Part shown: positions 23,172 through 30,962 of the stretch, piece after piece
Layout of the letters: each line of letters begins with the position of its first letter
Numbering within the stretch: position 1 is the first letter of the stretch
Assembly: GCA_016282255.1 (NCBI GenBank)
Contig: JAEEKE010000132.1
Coordinates: 1 to 33,309, forward strand
Reading direction: 5' to 3'
Source: Bacillota bacterium
Lineage (GTDB): Bacteria; Bacillota; Clostridia; Christensenellales; CAG-138
Length of the DNA stretch: 33,309 bases
Translations under genes and position numbers: made by a program
Notes under the pieces: model-generated
The model's input: the letters and a program-made list of their open reading frames with translations, nothing else
Told to the model about the DNA's origin: nothing
Database searches by the model: none

Positions 23172-24272
23172 TCAGTCGTCTTTCAGATACTGTTTCAAAT
23201 AAAGCATTGACTTTTCCCGTTCTGCGTCCAGAAACGATCTTGCTTCCTGGGAAAGGGCGGTGGAGAGTTTGCCGTCCCGGCTTTCACCAAATGCAAGATC
23301 CGTCAGACCGATGGGCGTGAGTAGATCGCGTATACGCCCGAACATATCCGTCATGCGCTCTTGGACCCTGGGGAATGCGCGAAGACCGACGCCGAATATG
23401 ACGGAGAATGCAGAGGCATGGAAGGAATCGGTGCAGACTGCTTCGGCATTATGTATAAGCCATAGAAACTCTGTCGGAGAAATCCCGTAATGCTTCGGTT
23501 CGGCAGGATCATTGATGTTCAAGACCTCAAGGCCGCGTTCTGTCCGTATACGGTCGATCTCTTTCCGGTACTCTCCGGTGACCGTGCCGAGGAAGAATTG
23601 CAAAAGGTACGGTTTCTTGATTTTAAATCGAGGCTTTTTTTCAATGCCGGACCATTCCTGTGGATCAAGCAGGAATACGGGATCCAGAACTTTTATCGCT
23701 TGGCGACCGGTCAGCTCTCGGATCAGCGTGCTGCCCTCGGCTTCACGGCAGGACAGCGCCGCCATGCCCATCAGCCCTTCCCAATGCATGGGAAGATCTT
23801 CTTCCGGAAATGAAGTAAAGCCGAAACTCGGAGCATAGGATACGCGCTTTTCTTTGGGCAGGAACTGCAGATAATAATACTCCAGCTCCCTTTCCATATA
23901 TGCGTGATGCCAATTATGCCAGACCTGATCGCTGCCGGTAACGCCGAAGGCATACTCCGACCAATCCTTTTGCCAGACCTGATCGGAACTGAAATACATT
24001 CTCGGCGCATACCGCTCGGAAAACCGAAGGCAAGCATACAGACGCTGCATTTTTGCGCAGTGTTCCGTAAAGCCGGGCCTGCGGATCAGTACCCAAAATC
24101 GATCCTTCAGCAGCCTGCTTTTTAGCGTCTTGCGGTCAATGGCTTCGGCATTAACTGTGAGATTGTCTACGCAATATCCAAGCTTGCCGATCGCTTGCCG
24201 AAGGGCATAATTCTGAAGACGGTTCCCGTAATTATGATTGCCCTGCAGCGTTACAAGCAGTACTTTTTTCAT
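23172..24272 (-). CDS. polysaccharide pyruvyl transferase family protein
   Basis: The 366-residue protein starts MKKVLLVTLQGNHNYGNRLQNYALRQAI, the characteristic opening of this family, and contains VTGSDQVWH and the C-terminal LIHNAEAVCTDSFHASAFSVIF motif with SFHA. Members transfer pyruvate from phosphoenolpyruvate to a sugar of a surface glycan, giving ketals. I chose the ATG at 24272, which has GGGAG nine bases upstream and overlaps the previous stop in an ATGA quadruplet; a GTG six bases upstream is possible. It is coupled to the upstream GT2 and precedes the FrhB-like gene. Confidence 0.9.
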   Translation of the reverse strand: MKKVLLVTLQGNHNYGNRLQNYALRQAIGKLGYCVDNLTVNAEAIDRKTLKSRLLKDRFWVLIRRPGFTEHCAKMQRLYACLRFSERYAPRMYFSSDQVWQKDWSEYAFGVTGSDQVWHNWHHAYMERELEYYYLQFLPKEKRVSYAPSFGFTSFPEEDLPMHWEGLMGMAALSCREAEGSTLIRELTGRQAIKVLDPVFLLDPQEWSGIEKKPRFKIKKPYLLQFFLGTVTGEYRKEIDRIRTERGLEVLNINDPAEPKHYGISPTEFLWLIHNAEAVCTDSFHASAFSVIFGVGLRAFPRVQERMTDMFGRIRDLLTPIGLTDLAFGESRDGKLSTALSQEARSFLDAEREKSMLYLKQYLKDD

Positions 24273-25306
24273 GTGCACGCTCTCCCTTCCTTATCGGAAC
24301 ATCCGGCTTCGCGCCTTTTTCTTCGTTCAACCTTTTCCCACTTCCACATATACGGTTCGGTTATGCTTCGATAAAGCCAATAAAGACCGGGGAAACGGAT
24401 GAAAGCGGAATAGCGGAGTTTTTCTTTTTTGCTGTAGATATCCGTTTTATGAAGCTGCTTTCGGCAGTCCCGGAGCAGCTCGGCACATTTGCGGGAAATA
24501 GATTTATCAAGCAGGATGTGTGAAGCGTAGTACCTTGTGGAGAGGCAGCGTTTGATCGCCTGATCCAGAAAGATTACGTCGTTTTCCGCGGACTGCTGGG
24601 CCTTCATCGCATAGATCTCCGCAGCTTTGAGCCGATCCGGCATCTTGGCTTCCTTAACAAGAGAAGCTTCGCGTTGATAATAATAATACAAAGCGTCCGG
24701 GATCACGGCGGCTTTCGTGTTCCGGCTGTATTCCCATACCTCCGCAACGAAAACGGAATCTTCGGAGTAGTTCATGTTTCGAAACCGAATATCCGATAGG
24801 ATATCGGCATCGAACAGCTTTCCGCAGCAATATGATCTGAGCTCATGATTTTTGAAGAGTTGTAATGCCGAGAGGACCCGCGCGCTTTCGGATACATCTC
24901 CGAGCTGCTCTGGTGCGGCCGGCAGCTCCTCTCCTTCCTCTACGGTTTTGAAGCCGCAGCAGGATACCTCTGCTCCGGATTGCAAAATCGCATCCAGCAG
25001 ACGAGAGAAGTACTGCGGGTGCACGAAATCGTCGGGATCTATGAATGCGACGTATCGACCGGACGCGCGGTCCAGACCGGCATTTCTCGCGGAAGATACG
25101 CCTCCGTTCTCCTTTGCGATAACAACTATCCGACTGTCGCGCTTTTCATACTCCCTCAGTATTTCCAAAGAGCTATCCTTGCTGCCGTCGTCAATGCAGA
25201 TGACCTCCAGATTCCGATAGGTGTTGTTCAGCACGGAATCCAGACATCGGGCCAGATATTGCTCCATATTGTAGATCGGAATGATTACTGAGATCAGCGG
25301 CTGCAT
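24269..25306 (-). CDS. family 2 glycosyltransferase
   Basis: First gene of the glycan cluster. The ATG at 25306 opens directly into MQPLISVIIPIYNMEQYLAR and has GGAG ten bases upstream; an upstream in-frame ATG at 25405 would add a 33-residue leader unlike GT2. The 345-residue protein has VICIDDGSKD, SARNAGLDRASGRYVAFIDPDDF (metal site), and a C-terminal accessory half ending in a basic tail. The N-terminal domain is a close copy of that in the GT2 at 20869-21924. The base composition is nearer to the host genes than that of the promoter-distal cluster genes. Confidence 0.92.
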   Translation of the reverse strand: MQPLISVIIPIYNMEQYLARCLDSVLNNTYRNLEVICIDDGSKDSSLEILREYEKRDSRIVVIAKENGGVSSARNAGLDRASGRYVAFIDPDDFVHPQYFSRLLDAILQSGAEVSCCGFKTVEEGEELPAAPEQLGDVSESARVLSALQLFKNHELRSYCCGKLFDADILSDIRFRNMNYSEDSVFVAEVWEYSRNTKAAVIPDALYYYYQREASLVKEAKMPDRLKAAEIYAMKAQQSAENDVIFLDQAIKRCLSTRYYASHILLDKSISRKCAELLRDCRKQLHKTDIYSKKEKLRYSAFIRFPGLYWLYRSITEPYMWKWEKVERRKRREAGCSDKEGRACT

Positions 25307-25475
25307 TTCAGTTACTCTCCTGCAGGTCAGGGGATAAGCATATCGCGGCGGGTATAAAACAGAGAAGCTGTGAAGCTCTCGCACTAAAGCAGAGAACCTC
25401 TTCACTGCAGTGCCATGGGTATTATCGTAATAGCGGGTTCCTTCCGACGAACAGTCAAAACCTGTTTGTTTTCAG

Positions 25476-25511
25476 TTATTTAATTATACAACGACGGCGG
25501 AGAAAAGGCAA
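25476..25511 (-). promoter_or_regulatory. main promoter of the glycan cluster
   Basis: On the minus strand, -35 TTGCCT (25511-25506), a 17-base spacer and a perfect -10 TATAAT (25488-25483). The leader to the first GT2 start would be about 170 bases. No JUMPstart or riboswitch was recognised in it. Confidence 0.8.
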
Positions 25512-25526
25512 CCAACCACGTTCGCT

Positions 25527-25562
25527 ATGAAGAGTATAACACAGATCGCATACAATAGACAA
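25527..25562 (-). promoter_or_regulatory. possible second promoter of the glycan cluster
   Basis: On the minus strand, -35 TTGTCT (25562-25557), an 18-base spacer and -10 TATACT (25538-25533). It is weaker than the promoter at 25476-25511. Confidence 0.45.
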
Positions 25563-25578
25563 GCTGAAAGCCTTTGTA

Positions 25579-25613
25579 TTGCAATTCCAATGATGATTTG
25601 ATAGAATATACTT
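25579..25613 (+). promoter_or_regulatory. promoter of the phosphatase/STAS-kinase-ATPase operon
   Basis: On the plus strand, -35 TTGCAA (25579-25584), a 17-base spacer and -10 TAGAAT (25602-25607), about 30 bases before the phosphatase start. It is divergent from, and does not overlap, the glycan-cluster promoters. The 338-base gap 25307-25644 holds only these promoters and leaders as far as I can see. Confidence 0.65.
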
Positions 25614-25644
25614 GTGAAATATCCGGAGGACATGGAACGGAAGC

Positions 25645-27801
25645 ATGAAAAAAAACAGATCACTCTCAGCCAAAATAATGGGCGCGATGATAGTGCTCGT
25701 TATCGTAATGCTTTTGGCTGCCGGAACGATATTTGCGCTCACATTCAAAAACGCCTCGGATACGCTGGCTTCCTCCAACGAGCGGCTGAGCGATACCATC
25801 GGCGCGGAATCCTCGGCCTACATGGCCGAGCAGTCCCAGAACCGTCTGCTTGAGCTTGCCGCGGAAAAGGCGGATATCGCCGACGGGATATTCGCCGATT
25901 TCGAGCGCGGGGTAGCGATAATCGCATCCGTGGCGGAAACGATCTACAGCGATCCCGCAGCGTATTCCGCAAGGCCGATGCCCTTGCCCGATCCCGCAAA
26001 GGACGGCGAGCTCTCGCTGCAGGTGCTCTATTCCGCGGCCACCGATCCCGACGACCCGGCGATAGTCGAGGAACTCGGGCTCATCGGCAACGTGCAGGAC
26101 GCGCTGCTGGCAGTCAACGCAAGCCAGGACAACATGGTCTCCGTTTACTTTGCGACCGAATCCGGCTTCATGGTGCAGGCGGACTATATCTCCGCCATGA
26201 AATTCGACGAGAACGGGCAGCTCATGCCCCTCGAGGCCAGGGAGCGCCCCTGGTACGTCGGCGCCGCCGCAACGGGCAAGCCGTTCTTCACTCCCGTTAC
26301 TAAGGACGCTCACACATCCCATCTCTGCATAATGTGCGGCATACCCGTCTATAATAACGGGCGGCTGATGGGCGTGGCCGGCGCAGGCCTCTATCTTGAC
26401 CGGATGGAGCACCTCGTTCAGAGCGTGCAGCTCGGCGACAGCGGCAAAGCCCTGATAATCAACGGAAGCGGGCAGGTGCTGTTCTCCACCTACGAGAGCG
26501 GCGCATTGGCCGTCGCCGAACACTCCGAGGATCTCCGGCTCTGTGACGATGCGGAGCTTGCCGAGCTTGCGAAAAAGGCGTCGGCCGGCGAATCCGGCGT
26601 CGCTCAGCTGACGGTGGACGGCACGGCGTGCTACGCGTCATACGCCCCCATGGATACGGTCGACTGGTCGATGCTCGTGTTCCTCTCGCAGGACGCGGTC
26701 GAAGCGCCGACGAACCGGCTGCTCAAAAGCGTTGACGGGATCACCGATAAGGCCTCTGATGAGGCGAACAGCCATATAAAGAACGCGACCTTCCTGCTGC
26801 TGGGCCTTATGGGCGCGGCGGTCGCTGTTGCGCTCGTCACCTCCTATGCGCTCTCGCGCCGCATCGTGAAGCCGATAAAGTTGCTCACCAAGGAAGTCGG
26901 ATCCATGCACGGCAATGATCTGGACTTTGAATGGGATCTCGATACCGGCGATGAGACCCAGACGCTTGCCGACTCATTCAGATCGCTCACTCAGCGCATG
27001 AAGGACTACATCGGCGAGATAGAGACCATAACGGCCGAGAGAGAGCGCATAAGCACCGAGCTTTCCGTTGCGAACCGCATACAGTCCGCCATGCTGCCGA
27101 CCATATTCCCCCCGTTCCCGGACAGGGGCGAGTTCGACATCTACGGCTCCATGGATCCCGCGAAGGAGGTCGGCGGCGATTTCTACGATTTCTACTTCAT
27201 AGACGACGATCACCTCTGCCTGCTGATCGCGGACGTATCCGGCAAGGGCATACCCGCCGCGCTGTTTATGATGGTATCGAAGATCATCCTGCAGAGCTGC
27301 GCCATGCTCGGGCAGTCCGCGGGCGAGGTGCTGACGAAGACCAACGAGGCGATCTGCTCCAACAATAAGGAGAGCATGTTCGTGACCGTCTGGATCGGCG
27401 TCCTGGAGATCTCCACCGGCAGGCTCACCTGCGCCAACGCCGGGCACGAATACCCGGCGATCATGCGTAAGGGCGGCGGATTCGAGCTCTTCAGGGACAA
27501 ACACGGCATCGTTATAGGCGGTATGGACGGCGCGAAGTATAAGGAATACGAGCTGACGCTCTCCCCGGGCGACAAGCTGTTCGTCTACACGGACGGCGTG
27601 CCCGAGGCGGCGGACGCCGAAAACGCCATGTTCGGCACCGAGCGCATGCTCGCGGCGCTGAACGCGGAGCCCGAAGCCGCCCCCGAGCGCATACTCAAGA
27701 ACGTGCGCGCTGCGGTGGACGGGTTCGTCAAGGAAGCGGAGCAGTTCGACGACCTGACGATGCTCTGCCTCGAATACAGGGGTAAGGACGGTACGGTATG
27801 A
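25645..27801 (+). CDS. membrane-bound SpoIIE/RsbU-type PP2C phosphatase with dCache sensor and HAMP
   Basis: The 718-residue protein has TM1 (about 10-32), an extracytoplasmic dCache-like sensor (about 35-375, with ERPWYVGA and HLCIMCGIPVYNNGRLMGVAGAGLYLDRM), TM2 (about 385-407), HAMP (about 408-460), a short coiled coil, and a SpoIIE PP2C domain (about 500-715). Metal-binding Asp motifs are visible: EVGGDFYDFY, IADVSGKGIPAAL, VYTDGVPEA and FDDLTML. Such enzymes dephosphorylate STAS-domain anti-anti-sigma proteins in response to a ligand outside the cell. Its stop overlaps the next gene (ATGA), which contains a STAS domain, its likely substrate. The ribosome site is weak: GGAGG lies 15 bases upstream. 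Confidence 0.92.
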   Translation: MKKNRSLSAKIMGAMIVLVIVMLLAAGTIFALTFKNASDTLASSNERLSDTIGAESSAYMAEQSQNRLLELAAEKADIADGIFADFERGVAIIASVAETIYSDPAAYSARPMPLPDPAKDGELSLQVLYSAATDPDDPAIVEELGLIGNVQDALLAVNASQDNMVSVYFATESGFMVQADYISAMKFDENGQLMPLEARERPWYVGAAATGKPFFTPVTKDAHTSHLCIMCGIPVYNNGRLMGVAGAGLYLDRMEHLVQSVQLGDSGKALIINGSGQVLFSTYESGALAVAEHSEDLRLCDDAELAELAKKASAGESGVAQLTVDGTACYASYAPMDTVDWSMLVFLSQDAVEAPTNRLLKSVDGITDKASDEANSHIKNATFLLLGLMGAAVAVALVTSYALSRRIVKPIKLLTKEVGSMHGNDLDFEWDLDTGDETQTLADSFRSLTQRMKDYIGEIETITAERERISTELSVANRIQSAMLPTIFPPFPDRGEFDIYGSMDPAKEVGGDFYDFYFIDDDHLCLLIADVSGKGIPAALFMMVSKIILQSCAMLGQSAGEVLTKTNEAICSNNKESMFVTVWIGVLEISTGRLTCANAGHEYPAIMRKGGGFELFRDKHGIVIGGMDGAKYKEYELTLSPGDKLFVYTDGVPEAADAENAMFGTERMLAALNAEPEAAPERILKNVRAAVDGFVKEAEQFDDLTMLCLEYRGKDGTV

Positions 27802-29384
27802 CAGAAGACGTGAAAAAAGGGATCACGGTCCCGATCTCGGGAAGGATCGATTCAAACAGCGCCGCCGCTGCCGAGGCGGGCATCCGCGCGGCGATAACGG
27901 CCGAGGCCGAAAACCTCGTGCTCGACGCTTCCGGCCTCGAATACATCTCGAGCGCCGGGCTGCGCATACTGCTGCGCCTGCGCAAAGAGTACCCGGAGCT
28001 GAGGATAATCAACGTCAGCTCCGAGATCTACGAGATATTCGATATGACCGGCTTTACCGAGATGATGAAGGTGGAGAAGGCATACCGCACGCTCTCGGTC
28101 GAAGGCTGCGAGTGCATAGGCCGCGGCGCAAAAGGCGCGGTCTACCGTCTGGATGACGAAAACATCGTCAAGGTCTACTTCAATGCCGACGCCCTCGACG
28201 CGATCAAGAACGAGCGCGATATGGCGAAGCTTGCGCTGATACTCGGCGTGCCCACGGCGATCTCGTATGAGGTCGTACGCGTCGGCAAGAGCTACGGTTC
28301 GGTTTTCGAGCTCTTAAACGCTCGCTCGTTTTCGCAGATACTCGCGCAGGAGCCCGAAAGCTTCGACAGCTGCGTCCGTGAATTCGCCGGGCTCCTTAAA
28401 AAAATACACTCCATCGAGGTTCCGGCCGGGAAGCTCCCCGATATCAGGCCGGAGGTGCTCGGCTGGGTCGACCGGCTGGGCAGCGCCGTTCCGGAGAACG
28501 CGAAGGAAAAGCTAAAAAAACTGATCCTCGCCGTGCCGGACAGGGACACCATGCTGCACGGGGATTTCCACCCGAAGAACATCATGCTGCAGAACGGCGA
28601 GGCGCTTGTCATCGACATGGACACCCTATCTACGGGCCATCCGATCTTCGAGCTCTGCTCGGTCTACAACGCGCTGATCGGCTTCTATGAATACGACAGC
28701 GAGGCGATAGAGGAGTTCCAGGGCTTCGATTTCGACCTCGGCGTGAGGTTCTTCCATGCCGCGCTCGGGGAATACCTCTCAACGGCTTCGGAAGTTAAGC
28801 TCGGCGAGGTCAAGGATAAGGCAAGGATCCTGAGCTATACCCGCCTGATAGGGCGCTCCTTAAACCGCGGCGGCCTTGAAACGGAGAAGGGCCGCGCCGA
28901 GATCGCGCTCTGGAAGGAAGAGCTGCTTGAGCTCCTTGACTCCGCCGATACGCTCGCGTTCACTCCGAACGAGCTTGAAATAGAGGCGGACACGGCGAAC
29001 CTTCCCGAGGTGCTCGCGTTCATAGGCGAGCGGATCGCGCCGCTCGGACCCTCCGCCAAGGCAAATATGCAGCTCGAGCTCGCCGCGGAGGAGATATTCG
29101 TCAATATCGCCGATTACGCCTACGCTCCCGGGAAGGGCAGGGCGAAGGTGCTGGTCGAGACCGACGGGGAAGAGCACGCTGCCGTGATAACCTTCTCCGA
29201 TGAGGGCAGGCCTTTCGACCCGACCGCGAAGAAGGATCCCGCTCTGTCGCTCCCGGCGGATCAAAGAACGCCCGGCGGCCTCGGCATTTTCCTTGCCAAG
29301 AAGCTGATGGACAGCGTCTCGTATGAATATAGGGACGGAAGGAACATACTTAAGCTGACTAAGAAAAGGATAAATGAGGAGTGA
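27798..29384 (+). CDS. STAS - APH/kinase-like - RsbW-like ATPase fusion protein
   Basis: One 528-residue protein holds three parts. Residues 1-100 are a STAS domain like SpoIIAA/RsbV; EYISSAGLRIL places Ser52 (or Ser51) at the usual phosphorylation position. Residues about 103-375 are an aminoglycoside-phosphotransferase/choline-kinase-like domain with a Gly-rich loop (108-113), Lys125 in VKVYF, the Brenner motif HGDFHPKN (His254, Asp256, Asn261) and Asp273 in VIDMD, so it looks active. Residues about 388-525 are a GHKL ATPase of RsbW/SpoIIAB type: AAEEIFVNIADYA (N box), FSDEGRPFDP (G1), GGLGIFLAKKL (G2). RsbW-type domains phosphorylate STAS serines. The upstream gene is the matching phosphatase. 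What the kinase-like domain acts on is unknown, and no sigma factor is nearby. Confidence 0.9.
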   Translation: MTEDVKKGITVPISGRIDSNSAAAAEAGIRAAITAEAENLVLDASGLEYISSAGLRILLRLRKEYPELRIINVSSEIYEIFDMTGFTEMMKVEKAYRTLSVEGCECIGRGAKGAVYRLDDENIVKVYFNADALDAIKNERDMAKLALILGVPTAISYEVVRVGKSYGSVFELLNARSFSQILAQEPESFDSCVREFAGLLKKIHSIEVPAGKLPDIRPEVLGWVDRLGSAVPENAKEKLKKLILAVPDRDTMLHGDFHPKNIMLQNGEALVIDMDTLSTGHPIFELCSVYNALIGFYEYDSEAIEEFQGFDFDLGVRFFHAALGEYLSTASEVKLGEVKDKARILSYTRLIGRSLNRGGLETEKGRAEIALWKEELLELLDSADTLAFTPNELEIEADTANLPEVLAFIGERIAPLGPSAKANMQLELAAEEIFVNIADYAYAPGKGRAKVLVETDGEEHAAVITFSDEGRPFDPTAKKDPALSLPADQRTPGGLGIFLAKKLMDSVSYEYRDGRNILKLTKKRINEE

Positions 29385-29453
29385 GGGGAGCGGGAGAGCT
29401 TTAGCAGCTTATACTGTGCGGCTGCAGCAAGAGAGGCATGGCGCAATGCGCTG

Positions 29454-30110
29454 TCAGTTATAAACTTCCAGCATTTTCCTGGCTTTTCCGAGGCAGACGA
29501 CGCACAAGGCAGCAAAAACGGCAGTCAGTATCGCGGCGGCGATTTCAATAATAGAAACGGCGTCTTTGACAGTCCCGTTCGGATCCGCGAAAACGATAAG
29601 CAGCTCGCAGGCGATGGCAGCAATGCTTACGATAATCATAAGGACGGCGACTTTCCTGCCCCAAACGACCATCTCCGGTCGGCCGAGACCATCCGCAAGG
29701 TGGCTTACGCCCTTTATGATGAAGAGCGTTGAGGCGAGCTGCAGCACCATGCAAAGCATGAAGGAGAGATCGGAAAGCATTGGTTTATATGTCCTGAAAT
29801 AAAAAGCATCCGCTAAGATAAGAGGAACGCAGAGGACCAGAAGTATAAGCGCCGGGATGAATGCGCGCTCATCACGCCCCGCTTCGCCGAGACCGATGAC
29901 GCTGAAGACTGCCGCTATGATGAATAGGATATTGCAAACTATGAAAGGCAAAATGAAAATCTCAAAAATATCCTCGAAGCTGTCCGGACCGTCGTCCACA
30001 GTGACTTCGGCAAGCACCATTGCCGCGATCATTACGACCGCTATGATAAGGGCAAGGAGCTGACCGATGAAGAGCTTATTTATTCCTTTGTTTGCATTTG
30101 GGTACAGCAT
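29454..30110 (-). CDS. multi-pass membrane protein of unknown function
   Basis: The start is placed at the ATG at 30110 because GGAGG lies eight bases upstream and a promoter (TTGCTG-17-TACAAT) lies just above; the frame stays open to 30452 but that part is basic, low-quality sequence over a repeat array. The 218-residue product begins MLYPNANKGINKLFIGQL and has about six hydrophobic helices (near residues 13-34, 48-70, 82-100, 110-130, 145-170 and 185-205). I recognise no family. It converges on the STAS-fusion gene with a 69-base gap that contains no obvious terminator. Confidence 0.75.
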   Translation of the reverse strand: MLYPNANKGINKLFIGQLLALIIAVVMIAAMVLAEVTVDDGPDSFEDIFEIFILPFIVCNILFIIAAVFSVIGLGEAGRDERAFIPALILLVLCVPLILADAFYFRTYKPMLSDLSFMLCMVLQLASTLFIIKGVSHLADGLGRPEMVVWGRKVAVLMIIVSIAAIACELLIVFADPNGTVKDAVSIIEIAAAILTAVFAALCVVCLGKARKMLEVYN

Positions 30111-30144
30111 ATCGAGCTCCTCCATGTAAGAGCTTTTTAAGGTC

Positions 30145-30179
30145 AATTCCATTGTACTATAAAAAATCAAAATCAGCAA
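30145..30179 (-). promoter_or_regulatory. promoter of the membrane protein gene
   Basis: On the minus strand, -35 TTGCTG (30179-30174), a 17-base spacer and -10 TACAAT (30156-30151), about 35-40 bases before the chosen start at 30110. Confidence 0.6.
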
Positions 30180-30229
30180 GAAAAAACAGGTAAGAGCCGG
30201 GGTAGACGAGCTCCAATAGTTGCGCGGGC

Positions 30230-30250
30230 GCGAAGGATATGTAGTCCGCG
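30230..30250 (+). repeat. 21-bp direct repeat, copy 1
   Basis: GCGAAGGATATGTAGTCCGC plus a final G, identical to 30390-30410 with a 160-base offset. Confidence 0.9.
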
Positions 30251-30263
30251 GAAAACGGTGAAA

Positions 30264-30344
30264 CCGCAAAAGAGTGGTAGCGACAGCGAACCGTCGTGAG
30301 CGCGCTTGCAAGCGAACAGGTGAGCCGAGCGAGGTCTTTTGCGG
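30264..30344. repeat. long-armed inverted repeat
   Basis: CCGCAAAAG (30264-30272) pairs with CTTTTGCGG (30336-30344); the palindrome CGCTTGCAAGCG (30303-30314) lies inside. It is part of the repeat array upstream of tRNA-Leu. Confidence 0.6.
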
Positions 30345-30389
30345 AGAGGAGGAGCGACGGAATGGATGAGCTTTCGAGCCTGCGAGGAA

Positions 30390-30410
30390 GCGAAGGATAT
30401 GTAGTCCGCG
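30390..30410 (+). repeat. 21-bp direct repeat, copy 2
   Basis: Identical to 30230-30250. It is followed within 10 bases by the first tRNA-Leu 3'-end fragment. Confidence 0.9.
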
Positions 30411-30417
30411 ACGACGA

Positions 30418-30581
30418 GTTGATGGGACTTGGTTTCTCGCGATGAGTCTCATACGCCGCTCACTCCGCGGCGTATTTCGCTCCGCTCGAAACCGGGGCGG
30501 AAAATCGCGTCACTGGCGCGATTTTCTGCGCCCTTCAAGTCCCCAAGCGTAGCAAAAAAGAAGGGGTCCGGATGGACCCGG
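30418..30581 (-). repeat. tRNA-Leu 3'-fragment module, outer copy
   Basis: The module begins with a 14-base match to the tRNA-Leu 3' half (GTTGATGGGACTTG, 30418-30431). Two perfect stems follow (ATACGCCGC/GCGGCGTAT and GAAAATCGCG/CGCGATTTTC), then CTTCAAGTCCC, an inverted copy of the tRNA T-arm. It ends with a 34-base sequence (30546-30579) identical to 30714-30747, which contains the left arm of the tRNA terminator. Confidence 0.7.
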
Positions 30582-30747
30582 GCGGTTGATGGGACTTGTT
30601 TTTGCATATTGCTCTCGCTGCTCGCTCAAACCGCTTCGCAGCTCGGCATGCAAAAACCCGGCCGCGGCAAAGGCAACACTGTTGCCTTTGCTCATCGCGG
30701 CTTCAAGTCCCAGAGCGTAGCAAAAAAGAAGGGGTCCGGATGGACCC
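30582..30747 (-). repeat. tRNA-Leu 3'-fragment module, inner copy
   Basis: It begins with 17 bases identical to the tRNA-Leu 3' end (GCGGTTGATGGGACTTG, 30582-30598). It has the same design as the outer module but different stem sequences (GTTTTTGCAT/ATGCAAAAAC and GCAAAGGCAAC/GTTGCCTTTGC), then CTTCAAGTCCC and the shared 34-base segment (30714-30747) that leads into the tRNA terminator. Confidence 0.7.
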
Positions 30748-30757
30748 CTTCTTTTTT
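30722..30757 (-). terminator. terminator of tRNA-Leu
   Basis: A 16-bp perfect stem (AAAAAAGAAGGGGTCC / GGACCCCTTCTTTTTT) with a 4-base loop directly follows the encoded CCA of the tRNA on the minus strand, and the right arm supplies the T-run. It would also work on the plus strand. Confidence 0.9.
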
Positions 30758-30839
30758 GGTGCGGTTGATGGGACTTGAACCCATACGGTCTCCCATACGC
30801 CCCTCAAACGTACGCGTCTGCCTGTTCCGCCACAACCGC
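30757..30839 (-). tRNA. tRNA-Leu (anticodon GAG)
   Basis: On the minus strand the cloverleaf has acceptor GCGGTTG/CAACCGC with A73 and an encoded CCA (30759-30757). The D arm is of leucine type (GCGGAACAGGCAGACGC), followed by the anticodon loop TTGAGGG (anticodon GAG at 30805-30803), a long variable arm, and the T arm ATGGG-TTCAAGT-CCCAT. The length is 83 nt with CCA. It reads CUC/CUU codons. A perfect-consensus promoter lies 14 bases upstream and a strong terminator directly after. Confidence 0.97.
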
Positions 30840-30853
30840 AGTTTTTATGTTGC

Positions 30854-30889
30854 GAACGACATTATATCTCCCCGGCGGAAAAATGTCAA
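30854..30889 (-). promoter_or_regulatory. consensus promoter of tRNA-Leu
   Basis: On the minus strand, perfect -35 TTGACA (30889-30884), a 17-base spacer and perfect -10 TATAAT (30866-30861). Transcription would start near 30854, about 14 bases before the tRNA. Confidence 0.92.
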
Positions 30890-30962
30890 GCTTTTTTTGA
30901 GGAAAAGGCAAGTATATGATTTGTAAGCACGGGGAAATGCCGGGGCTTTGAAACAAAAATGC

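Noticed and set aside
30111..30452. N-terminal extension of the membrane protein gene to 30452
   Set aside because: The extension is basic low-complexity sequence over the repeat array and upstream of a promoter; the ATG at 30110 has a strong ribosome site.
30429..30926. 165-residue open frame over the tRNA-Leu region
   Set aside because: It reads through the tRNA gene, its terminator and the repeat modules; the GLEPIRSPIRPSN-like stretch is a translated antisense tRNA, a well-known false gene.
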